From positions 2,108,001 to 2,172,000 of the forward strand of contig NZ_CP050145.1 in NCBI RefSeq assembly GCF_016767715.1: DNA of 64,000 nt, written 5' to 3'. The DNA comes from Mycobacteroides chelonae. Its GTDB lineage: Bacteria; Actinomycetota; Actinomycetes; Mycobacteriales; Mycobacteriaceae. The notes under the pieces were generated by a model. The model was given only the letters and a program-made list of their open reading frames with translations. It did no database searches and had not been told where the DNA came from. Below, in pieces: positions 8,696 to 15,228 of the stretch; within the stretch, counting starts at the first letter, position 1, and every line of letters begins with the position of its first letter. The translations under genes were made by a program, and so were the position numbers.

Positions 8696-9946
8696 ATGCA
8701 GTCGTGGGCGTCGCCGCCAGTTCCTGAGCTCGACGGTCGTGGTCCGCAGCTGCGGCTGTACGACACCGCCGATCGTCAGGTGCGGCCGGTGACGCCGTCG
8801 TCCGGTCCTGGTTCCAGCGCGACCATGTACGTGTGTGGCATCACGCCCTATGACGCCACCCATCTGGGCCACGCCGCAACGTATCTCACGTTCGACCTGA
8901 TCTATCGGCAATGGCTCGACGCGGGCCTGGATGTGCACTACGTACAAAACGTCACCGATATCGACGACCCGCTCTTCGAACGTGCCGACCGGGATGGCAT
9001 CGATTGGCGCGAGCTGGGGGACCGGGAAACCGACTTGTTCCGGGGCGACATGACCGCGCTGCGGGTGCTGGCACCACGGGAGTATGTGCGCGCCACCGAG
9101 TCGATTGCCTGCATCATCGAACTGGTCGAGAAGATGCTGGCTTCGGGCGCCGCGTACGTCGTGGATGATCCCGAGTATCCGGACGTCTACTTCAGGGTTG
9201 ATGCCACCGAGCAGTTCGGCTACGAGTCGGGGTACGACATCGAGACCATGTCGCGGCTGTTCGCCGAACGTGGCGGAGATCCAGACCGGCCCGGCAAGGC
9301 CAACGAACTCGATGCTCTGCTCTGGCGTGCGGCACGGCCGGGAGAGCCGAGCTGGGAGGCTTCGTTCGGATCGGGCCGACCGGGCTGGCATGTCGAGTGC
9401 TCGGCGATCGTGTTGCGTGAGCTCGGTGCCGGTATCGACATCCAGGGCGGCGGTAGCGACCTGATTTTCCCGCACCACGAATACAGTGCCGCGCACGCTG
9501 AAGCCGTTACGGCGCAACGCCGTTTCGCACGTCACTATGTGCACGCCGGGATGATCGGCTGGGATGGGCACAAGATGTCCAAGAGCCGGGGGAACCTGGT
9601 GAAGGTTTCGGTGTTGACGGCCGACGGCGTGGATCCGGCAGCGATCAGGCTCGGGCTGTTGGCCGGACACTATCGTGCCGACCGGTCCTGGAGTGATGCC
9701 GTGCTCTCCGGCGCGCAGGCCCGGTTGGCCCGCTGGCGCCATGCGGTGGCACTGCCCGCCGCGCCGAGCGCCCGCGATGTGGTGTCTCGGGTGCGGCGCT
9801 ATCTCGCCGATGATCTCGATACGCCAAAAGCGCTTGCCGCACTGGATAACTGGGTGACCGATGCGCTGGCCTACGGCGGGCACGATGCCGCGGCGGGTGC
9901 GCACGTACGTCATGCGGTGGATGCCCTACTGGGAGTGCAGCTGTAG
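8696..9946 (+). CDS. mshC: L-cysteine:1D-myo-inositol 2-amino-2-deoxy-alpha-D-glucopyranoside ligase MshC
   Basis: ATP-dependent ligase that joins cysteine to GlcN-Ins in mycothiol synthesis, in the cytoplasm. The 416-residue protein is a class I cysteinyl-tRNA-synthetase paralogue. It has [17 protein letters not shown] (about residues 43-59), holding a zinc-ligand cysteine and the HIGH-like ATP motif, then [10 protein letters not shown] (second zinc cysteine), [13 protein letters not shown] (histidine ligands) and KMSKSRGN (KMSKS). It matches Rv2130c through its whole length. ATG 8696 (MQSWASPP) matches the mycobacterial start; an in-frame GTG lies two codons earlier. An SDR gene follows after 9 bp, probably in one transcript. 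Confidence 0.96.
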   Translation: MQSWASPPVPELDGRGPQLRLYDTADRQVRPVTPSSGPGSSATMYVCGITPYDATHLGHAATYLTFDLIYRQWLDAGLDVHYVQNVTDIDDPLFERADRDGIDWRELGDRETDLFRGDMTALRVLAPREYVRATESIACIIELVEKMLASGAAYVVDDPEYPDVYFRVDATEQFGYESGYDIETMSRLFAERGGDPDRPGKANELDALLWRAARPGEPSWEASFGSGRPGWHVECSAIVLRELGAGIDIQGGGSDLIFPHHEYSAAHAEAVTAQRRFARHYVHAGMIGWDGHKMSKSRGNLVKVSVLTADGVDPAAIRLGLLAGHYRADRSWSDAVLSGAQARLARWRHAVALPAAPSARDVVSRVRRYLADDLDTPKALAALDNWVTDALAYGGHDAAAGAHVRHAVDALLGVQL

Positions 9947-9955
9947 CGTCGGGCC

Positions 9956-10837
9956 ATGGGTTCAACGCTGAACAACATTGCCGGCAAGACGGTCATGATC
10001 ACCGGCGGCGCCGGCGGCATCGGTGTGGAAGTCGCACACAGATTGCACGCCAAGGGTGCCAACCTTGTGCTGACCGATCTGGACGAGACAAAGCTTGCGG
10101 CCGTTGCCGACGATCTGGGCCGGGATCGAGTACTGGTGGCGGTCGCCGACGTGTGCGATCTGGCAGCGCTGGAAGGGGCCGTCGCCCAGGCGGTCGAGCG
10201 ATTCGGCGGCATCGATGTGGTGCTGGCGAACGCGGGCCTGCTGACGTTCGGCTCGGTGCTGCAGGTGGACCCGGCGGCCTTCAAGAAGCTGATCGATGTC
10301 AACGTCCTCGGGGTGTTTCACACGGTGCGCGCAGCATTGCCCTCGGTGATCGAGCGCAAGGGCTACGTGCTCGTCGTGTCTTCCCTGGCCGCCTACGCGG
10401 CGGCACCGGGGGTCACGGCGTACAACGCCTCCAAGGCCGCCGTCGAACACTTCGCGAACGCGTTGCGTCTGGAGGTGGCGCATCGAGGCGTTGACGTGGG
10501 TTCGGCACACATGTCGTGGATCGACACCTCGATGGTGAACGACCAGAAGGCCAACCTGTCGGCGTTCTCGGAGATGCTGACCCGGCTGCCACCGCCATTG
10601 AGAACCGTGACGTCCGTCGAAGCGTGCGGTAAGACCTTCGTCAAGGGCATCGAAAAGCGGCGCCGGCGCATCAACTGCCCCGGCTGGGTGGGGGTGACCC
10701 GTTGGCTCAAGCCGGTGTTGTCGACACCGCTCGGCGAACTGCCCATGCGGGGCATGATTCCCGAGATCCTGCCCCGCATGGACGCCGAGGTGGCCGCCCT
10801 GCAGCGCGCCGCCCGTGGTGACGTCGGAGAGGCCTGA
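9956..10837 (+). CDS. Short-chain dehydrogenase/reductase (SDR family)
   Basis: A 293-residue classical SDR. The cofactor glycine motif TGGAGGIG is at residues 16-23, LANAG at about 89-93, and the catalytic Ser (VVSSLAAY) and Tyr-x-x-x-Lys (YNASK) at about 140-160. TDLDE after beta-2 carries an acidic residue that usually favours NAD(H). The C-terminal extension (RRRRINCPGWVGVTRWLKP...) of about 60 residues is seen in mycobacterial SDRs of unknown substrate. It follows mshC by 9 bp, but no link to mycothiol chemistry can be read from the sequence. Confidence 0.9.
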   Translation: MGSTLNNIAGKTVMITGGAGGIGVEVAHRLHAKGANLVLTDLDETKLAAVADDLGRDRVLVAVADVCDLAALEGAVAQAVERFGGIDVVLANAGLLTFGSVLQVDPAAFKKLIDVNVLGVFHTVRAALPSVIERKGYVLVVSSLAAYAAAPGVTAYNASKAAVEHFANALRLEVAHRGVDVGSAHMSWIDTSMVNDQKANLSAFSEMLTRLPPPLRTVTSVEACGKTFVKGIEKRRRRINCPGWVGVTRWLKPVLSTPLGELPMRGMIPEILPRMDAEVAALQRAARGDVGEA

Positions 10838-10848
10838 CGCGATCGCCT

Positions 10849-10865
10849 ATACCCGCTACGGGTAT
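10849..10865. promoter_or_regulatory. CsoR/RicR-type copper operator
   Basis: ATACCC-GCTAC-GGGTAT, a perfect 6-5-6 palindrome, lies 24 bp upstream of the first LpqS-like gene. It fits the recalled RicR consensus (TRCCC-N5-GGGYA) of the mycobacterial copper regulon. The same 6-5-6 arrangement recurs before the copper ATPase gene in this window. Repression would be relieved by Cu(I) binding to the regulator, whose gene is not in the window. Confidence 0.8.
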
Positions 10866-10889
10866 GGGGTGTAGGTGTACCGTGAAGTG

Positions 10890-11318
10890 ATGGCACCCGG
10901 CGGCGAACGCGCAGCGCTGCGCGCGGGCTTCGGCATGGCATCGGTGATGCTGCGGGCCCTGCTGATCATCGCGGTCGTGCTGGTGCCGGTGCTGAAGTGT
11001 CCCGCGGCGCGAGACGCCGCCGCTGGAATCACGGGCACGCCGGCCGCATCTGTTCATCTCGCCGAGGTGCCGTATGTGCTCGCCGCTCTGCCCGGCGCCG
11101 AGGGCCATCACGACTGTTACCCGCTGCCCGCGGTCATCGCGGCGGTGTCCGGCGTGTTTTCGGGGTGGGCCATCGCACTCCCGGTCGTGGCGTTCGTGGC
11201 ACTCGCGGTGTATGCGATGTGGCGCCCAACAGCGCACGGTCCGCCGCGAGGGCAGCCCCATTTGTTGTTGAGTGACGGCAGTGATCGTCTCTTGCATTTT
11301 TGCGTGATGCGGCGCTGA
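10890..11318 (+). CDS. LpqS-like copper-responsive membrane protein, copy 1
   Basis: A 142-residue protein with an N-terminal hydrophobic helix (about residues 17-37), an extracytoplasmic segment containing HHDCY, a second helix (about 90-110), then a tail with HGPPRGQP ending in LLHFCVMRR. The closing Cys-Val-x-Arg-Arg with an upstream Gly-Pro-Pro resembles the C-terminus recalled for LpqS, a RicR-regulon protein of M. tuberculosis. A paralogue with the same tail lies 0.8 kb downstream. The start is uncertain: GTG 10875, ATG 10890 and ATG 10935 are in frame. I chose 10890 because it clears the operator. A role in periplasmic copper handling is inferred from regulation and neighbours only. 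Confidence 0.65.
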   Translation: MAPGGERAALRAGFGMASVMLRALLIIAVVLVPVLKCPAARDAAAGITGTPAASVHLAEVPYVLAALPGAEGHHDCYPLPAVIAAVSGVFSGWAIALPVVAFVALAVYAMWRPTAHGPPRGQPHLLLSDGSDRLLHFCVMRR

Positions 11319-11450
11319 GCGCTTTCCGCATCCCCGCCGGCGGCCACCGCTAGCGCCCGAAAGCACGCCCATTGCCCCGCGGGCTGTGGCGCGCTGCATT
11401 TCGCCAATCATGCATGACTCCAACACTTTTCAGATAAGGACACGATTATC

Positions 11451-11795
11451 GTGGCTACATCATCTTTGGCTGCGCCGCGCGCAGTCGCCGGTCGCCTCGG
11501 CGGATCGGCATTGGCGGCCGGGTTCGCCGCCATCGCATTGGCAGTGCCTGCTTCCGCGGGCCCGACGCAACCGGGGCCGCAGGCGCCGGGTAACGCCCAG
11601 GCCCTTGTTGCCGCATTGAAACTCCGTGGAGATCAGGTCATCATCAACCGCAGTGGGCCGCTCAAGCCGCTGTCGCAATGCACCGCAACCTCGATACGGG
11701 TCGGCCGGCACATTTACGACCAGGTGCCGCAGCGCAAAGGCCCGGCCAAGCGTCAGCTGGCCTCCCATGTCATGTACGTGACCGTGCAGTGCTAG
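11451..11795 (+). CDS. Secreted Cys-terminal mini-protein, paralogue 1
   Basis: A 114-residue exported protein. Residues 1-36 form a signal peptide ending VPASA^GPTQ. The mature domain has the pattern shared by three proteins here: ALVAALKLRGDQVIINRSG, then KPLSQC, a variable basic stretch, and a final VMYVTVQC with the cysteine as last residue. Two conserved cysteines probably pair. I do not recognise a named family. GTG 11451 is preceded by AAGGA at about 10 nt. The next paralogue begins 9 bp after its stop. It lies downstream of the copper operator and may share its promoter, although a 132-bp gap separates it from the LpqS-like gene. Confidence 0.75.
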   Translation: MATSSLAAPRAVAGRLGGSALAAGFAAIALAVPASAGPTQPGPQAPGNAQALVAALKLRGDQVIINRSGPLKPLSQCTATSIRVGRHIYDQVPQRKGPAKRQLASHVMYVTVQC

Positions 11796-11803
11796 GGAAC
11801 ATC

Positions 11804-12139
11804 ATGTACCGCAACATTTTTCCTTGTCGGTCCATCCTGGCGGCAGCAATCCTCGTGGCGGGTCTGGCCGTCTCTACATCTGCGGCCGCCTCGGCCGGTC
11901 CGGCGTCGCCCGATGCGCTGCAGGTCATCACGCAGTTGCAACGCCAAGGTGACAAGGTCGTCGTCCAGCGCACGGGCGACAAGCCGTTGCAGATGTGCAC
12001 CGTGACATCGGTGCGCGAAGGAGAGTCCCAGTACTGGTGGACTCAGCCTCGCATCGCCGACCCCAACCGCGCGAAACGTGCCAACGGGGTAGGGACACAG
12101 CTGATATACCGCACCGTGTACGTCGACGTTCAATGCTGA
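11804..12139 (+). CDS. Secreted Cys-terminal mini-protein, paralogue 2
   Basis: A 111-residue protein with a signal peptide (about residues 1-31, ending AAASA^GPAS). The mature part reads ALQVITQLQRQGDKVVVQRTG, DKPLQMC, and ends TVYVDVQC, matching paralogues 1 and 3. The central variable segment has two adjacent tryptophans (QYWWTQP). The ATG start has AGGGA upstream and lies 9 bp after paralogue 1. Its last seven bases overlap the start of the second LpqS-like gene, so the pair is translationally coupled. This argues that the secreted protein and the membrane protein work together. Confidence 0.75.
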   Translation: MYRNIFPCRSILAAAILVAGLAVSTSAAASAGPASPDALQVITQLQRQGDKVVVQRTGDKPLQMCTVTSVREGESQYWWTQPRIADPNRAKRANGVGTQLIYRTVYVDVQC

Positions 12140-12549
12140 CCACTTCCCGGATGCTGCGCACTGCGGTGGGCGTCGTTATGGCGGCGGTCCTTGTTGTGCT
12201 TGTGTTGCCGTGTGCGGCGATGCACCGCGACGTGAAGGCTGCGGCCACTTCGCTTCACCATGCTGTCGCGGCTGGGTCCTCTCAGCAGCTCACCGATGTC
12301 GCGGCCCAGCGGCATGATCACATCGGGCAGGCTCAGGCCTTCCTATGCACCGTCGTCGGCGAGGCCGTTACCGCGATGGCCACGCCCGCCGCGGCGCGAC
12401 TGCTGTGGTTGGTCGCGGCCGTGATCGTCGTCTGCGTGTTCTCTGTGATCTGTCCACCGGTGACTCGGGGTCCGCCGCCACATACCGAAGCCGCAACAAC
12501 AGTCAGCGGTCGCACCCTCATCCATCGCCTCTGCGTACTGCGGCGCTGA
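12133..12549 (+). CDS. LpqS-like copper-responsive membrane protein, copy 2
   Basis: A 138-residue protein with two hydrophobic segments (about 10-30 and 87-107). Between them is a His-containing extracytoplasmic stretch (MHRDVK, SLHHAV, QRHDH), and the tail ends RGPPPHTEA...LIHRLCVLRR. The GPP and terminal Cys-Val-Leu-Arg-Arg repeat the tail of copy 1, and the overall plan matches LpqS. The histidines, one methionine and the terminal cysteine could bind Cu(I); this is inference. The start ATG overlaps the preceding secreted mini-protein by seven bases. A hairpin followed by T4 comes straight after the stop. Confidence 0.65.
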   Translation: MLTTSRMLRTAVGVVMAAVLVVLVLPCAAMHRDVKAAATSLHHAVAAGSSQQLTDVAAQRHDHIGQAQAFLCTVVGEAVTAMATPAAARLLWLVAAVIVVCVFSVICPPVTRGPPPHTEAATTVSGRTLIHRLCVLRR

Positions 12550-12550
12550 T

Positions 12551-12569
12551 CCCGGCCGGGCCGGGTTTT
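12551..12569 (+). terminator. Putative intrinsic terminator after LpqS-like copy 2
   Basis: CCCGGC-CGG-GCCGGG, a perfect six-bp G/C stem with a three-base loop, is followed by TTTT and begins one base after the stop codon. The U-tract is short, as is usual in mycobacteria. It would end the transcript carrying the first four genes of the copper island before the third mini-protein gene. Confidence 0.5.
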
Positions 12570-12665
12570 CGCATGCGTCTACGCATCCGAGCTCTGGCCT
12601 GCAGCCAGCCATCAGTCACCTCCGTGCCTCCTCGGTGCGGCCTTACACATAGAGGTTCTTGTGCC

Positions 12666-12989
12666 ATGAACACCACTTTTTGCGGGCGACTGCCCACATT
12701 GACACTGATCGCGGCCGCCTTTGCGGCGGCGTTACTGGCGGCTCCGGTCGCCCAGGCCGGCCCGGGTGCGCTCGGCGACGCCCAACAAGTCATCGATGCT
12801 CTCAAGGCTCAGGGCAACAAGGTCATCGTCACCAAGGCGGGCAACAAGCCACTGTCGCAATGTGTGGCCACGCGGGTACGCAAAGATCTCGACGTCTTCG
12901 GCAACCCGCGTATTTACCCGAACATCTCGTCGGGGCCCACCAGGCGGGTATGGCTGTACAGCGTGTACCACGTCGATATCCAGTGCTAA
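12666..12989 (+). CDS. Secreted Cys-terminal mini-protein, paralogue 3
   Basis: A 107-residue exported protein with a signal peptide (about 1-31, ending VAQA^GPGA). The mature domain again carries QQVIDALKAQGNKVIVTKAG, NKPLSQC, and ends YHVDIQC. It lies between a terminator-like hairpin and the operator of the copper ATPase gene, so it may have its own promoter in the 116-bp gap upstream, where I see no RicR-type box. ATG 12666 directly precedes the signal peptide; the frame is open upstream with no family resemblance. Function is unknown; location suggests a copper-linked envelope role. Confidence 0.72.
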   Translation: MNTTFCGRLPTLTLIAAAFAAALLAAPVAQAGPGALGDAQQVIDALKAQGNKVIVTKAGNKPLSQCVATRVRKDLDVFGNPRIYPNISSGPTRRVWLYSVYHVDIQC

Positions 12990-12993
12990 TCCC

Positions 12994-13022
12994 TTGACGG
13001 ATACCCCTGGGGGGTATTTAAT
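12994..13022 (+). promoter_or_regulatory. Copper ATPase promoter with embedded CsoR/RicR-type operator
   Basis: ATACCC-CTGGG-GGGTAT (13001-13017) is a perfect 6-5-6 palindrome of the CsoR/RicR type. It lies between TTGACG (12994-12999, a good -35) and TATTTA/TTTAAT (13015-13022, a plausible -10). A repressor bound here would block the promoter directly. An extra half-site, GGGGGTAT (13024-13031), runs into the start codon. Confidence 0.8.
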
Positions 13023-13029
13023 CGGGGGT

Positions 13030-15228
13030 ATGAGTTCGCATATGGACCACCCTGACCATCCGTCGTCTCACGCGCCGGCCGCAACATGCGAATCGGACGA
13101 GCATGCTGCGCATGGCAGCATGCACGAACATCACGGGCATCACGGGCATCACGGGCATCACGGGCATCACGGGCATCATGGCCAACCCGGGGAGCATGCG
13201 GATCACACCGGCCATCAGCATCATGACCATGGCGGCCATGGTGATCATGTCGGGCAGTTCCGCAGGTTGTTCTGGATCATGTTGGGGCTCTCGGTGCCGG
13301 TGGTCGCGTTCAACGACATGTTTGCGATGGTCATCGGCTACCAACTGCCCACCACCGGCTGGATCCCGTGGATATCGCCGGTTCTCGGCACCGTCATTTA
13401 CTTCTGGGGCGGCAAGCCCTTCCTGACCGGGGCGGTCGCCGAGGTGCGCGGACGCAGACCGGGAATGATGCTGTTGATCGGCCTGGCGATCACGGTGGCC
13501 TTTGTCGCATCGTGGGGCGCCAGTCTCGGCCTGATCGATCACCAGCTCAATTTCTGGTGGGAGCTGGCGCTTCTGGTGGTGATCATGCTGCTGGGGCACT
13601 GGATCGAGATGCGGTCGCTGGCGCAGACTACGTCGGCGCTCGACTCGCTGGCGGCACTGCTGCCCGATAGTGCCGAACGCGTCGAGGGGGACGCGGTGGT
13701 GCCCGTCGCGCCGGCCGATCTTCGGGTCGGTGACATCGTTGTCGTGCGTCCGGGTGGCTCGGTGCCCGCCGACGGCCGAATCACCGAGGGCAGTGCCCAT
13801 CTGGACGAATCGATGGTGACGGGGGAGTCGCATCCGGTGCGCCGTCAGATCGGCGATCAGGTGGTTGCCGGAACCGTGGCCACCGATTCGGGCCTGCGCG
13901 TGGAAGTCACCGCGGTCGGTGATGACACCACGCTGGCCGGGATCCAGCGGCTGGTCGCCGATGCGCAGGCCTCCAGCTCGCGCGCGCAACGGATCGCCGA
14001 TACCGCTGCGGGATGGCTGTTCTGGTTCGCTCTGGGTGCTGCCGCGCTGACTGCCGTGGCTTGGACGATCCTGGGGGAGCCCGACACCGCAGTGGTCCGC
14101 GTCATCACGGTGCTGGTGATCGCCTGCCCGCATGCGTTGGGTCTGGCCATTCCTCTGGTCGTCTCCATCGCCACCGAGCGTGCGGCCCGGGGCGGGGTAT
14201 TGGTGAAAGACCGCCTGGCCCTGGAGCAGATGCGCACCGTGGACGTCGTGCTGTTCGACAAGACCGGAACGCTGACCAAGGGTGCCCCCACCGTGACGGG
14301 TGTCGAACCTGCCGGCGGACGCGATGCCGACACCGTGTTGGGGCTGGCGGCCGCGGCCGAGACCGACAGCGAGCATCCACTGGCTCGCGCCATCGTGGAG
14401 GCCGCTCGCAGACGGGGACTGCCGATCGTTGCCGCGAGCGGCTTTTCCTCCGAGCCTGCGCTGGGGGTCACCGCGGACGTCGCAGGCGTGCAGGTCGCGG
14501 TGGGTGGCCCTGCTTTACTGAAAAGGCATGGTGCGCAAGAGCTACCGATCGCCGACAGATGGCGTACCGAAGGTGCGATCATTCTGCATGTGCTGACCGA
14601 CGGGCAGGTCGCGGGCGCGCTGCGCTTGGCCGATGACATCCGGCCGGAGTCCCGTGACACCGTCGAGGCGCTACACAGGCTGGGTGTATCGGTGGTCATG
14701 ATCACCGGTGACGCACATGCCGTGGCCAACACGGTGGCCGCTGAGCTCGGCGTGGATCGGGTGTTCGCCGAGGTGCGGCCGGAGGACAAGGCGGCAGCGG
14801 TGGCGCAGTTGCAGTCCGAAGGACACACCGTGGCGATGGTCGGTGACGGTGTCAACGACGCCCCCGCGCTCGCGCAAGCCAATGTGGGTATCGCGATCGG
14901 AGCGGGGACCGATGTCGCGATCGCGTCGGCCGGCGTCATCCTGGGCAGCTCCGATCCGCGATCGGTGCTCTCGGTTATCGAGTTGTCGCGTGCCAGCTAC
15001 CGCAAGATGAAGCAAAACCTTTGGTGGGCGGCTGGATACAACCTGATCTCGGTTCCGTTGGCGGCGGGTGTGCTCGCCCCGATCGGATTCGTGCTGCCGA
15101 TGAGTGTGGGGGCCATCCTGATGTCGGCATCCACCGTGGTGGTCGCGCTCAACGCACAGTTGCTGCGCCGCTTGGATCTTCGTCCGGAACAATCCGTGCG
15201 GCGCATCCTTACCGCACCTGGGCGGTGA
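13030..15228 (+). CDS. CopB-type P1B heavy-metal (copper) translocating ATPase
   Basis: A 732-residue P-type ATPase that exports metal ions. The first 75 residues are a His-rich metal-binding region with HHG repeats instead of a CXXC domain. Transmembrane helices follow from about residue 78. Catalytic motifs are intact: TGES (about 263), CPH in IACPHALGLA (about 365), DKTGTLTKG (about 409, phosphorylated Asp), SEHPLA and GDGVNDAPAL (about 604). CPH rather than CPC, with a His-rich N-terminus, marks the CopB/P1B-3 class, reported to move Cu(I)/Cu(II). ATG 13030 follows GGGGG and the operator. The 3' end overlaps the convergent mbtD gene by 20 bp. Confidence 0.92.
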   Translation: MSSHMDHPDHPSSHAPAATCESDEHAAHGSMHEHHGHHGHHGHHGHHGHHGQPGEHADHTGHQHHDHGGHGDHVGQFRRLFWIMLGLSVPVVAFNDMFAMVIGYQLPTTGWIPWISPVLGTVIYFWGGKPFLTGAVAEVRGRRPGMMLLIGLAITVAFVASWGASLGLIDHQLNFWWELALLVVIMLLGHWIEMRSLAQTTSALDSLAALLPDSAERVEGDAVVPVAPADLRVGDIVVVRPGGSVPADGRITEGSAHLDESMVTGESHPVRRQIGDQVVAGTVATDSGLRVEVTAVGDDTTLAGIQRLVADAQASSSRAQRIADTAAGWLFWFALGAAALTAVAWTILGEPDTAVVRVITVLVIACPHALGLAIPLVVSIATERAARGGVLVKDRLALEQMRTVDVVLFDKTGTLTKGAPTVTGVEPAGGRDADTVLGLAAAAETDSEHPLARAIVEAARRRGLPIVAASGFSSEPALGVTADVAGVQVAVGGPALLKRHGAQELPIADRWRTEGAIILHVLTDGQVAGALRLADDIRPESRDTVEALHRLGVSVVMITGDAHAVANTVAAELGVDRVFAEVRPEDKAAAVAQLQSEGHTVAMVGDGVNDAPALAQANVGIAIGAGTDVAIASAGVILGSSDPRSVLSVIELSRASYRKMKQNLWWAAGYNLISVPLAAGVLAPIGFVLPMSVGAILMSASTVVVALNAQLLRRLDLRPEQSVRRILTAPGR
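13129..13173 (+). repeat. Five perfect 9-bp tandem repeats encoding His-His-Gly
   Basis: CATCACGGG is repeated five times without a mismatch, in phase with the ATPase reading frame, followed by a degenerate sixth copy (CATCATGGC). It encodes (HHG)5. Perfect short repeats of this kind expand and contract by slippage. Just upstream, GCATGCTGC-N5-GCAGCATGC (13101-13123) is a perfect inverted repeat within the same coding segment. Confidence 0.9.

Noticed and set aside
8552..9913. Extension of the FAD oxidoreductase frame upstream to a 1026-residue protein
   Set aside because: The added part is antisense to mshC, has no recognisable domain, and a good ribosome site precedes the ATG at 8551.
11408..11417. 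TCATGCATGA palindrome upstream of the first mini-protein gene as an operator
   Set aside because: Ten bases with simple symmetry occur by chance at this frequency, and nothing else supports it.
13129..13182. CRISPR-like direct repeats
   Set aside because: The repeats are 9 bp, contiguous, without spacers, and in frame within the ATPase His-rich region.
13018..14376. 452-codon minus-strand frame opposite the copper ATPase
   Set aside because: Antisense to strong P-type ATPase motifs; the MPVMPVMPV run is just the His-repeat read on the other strand.
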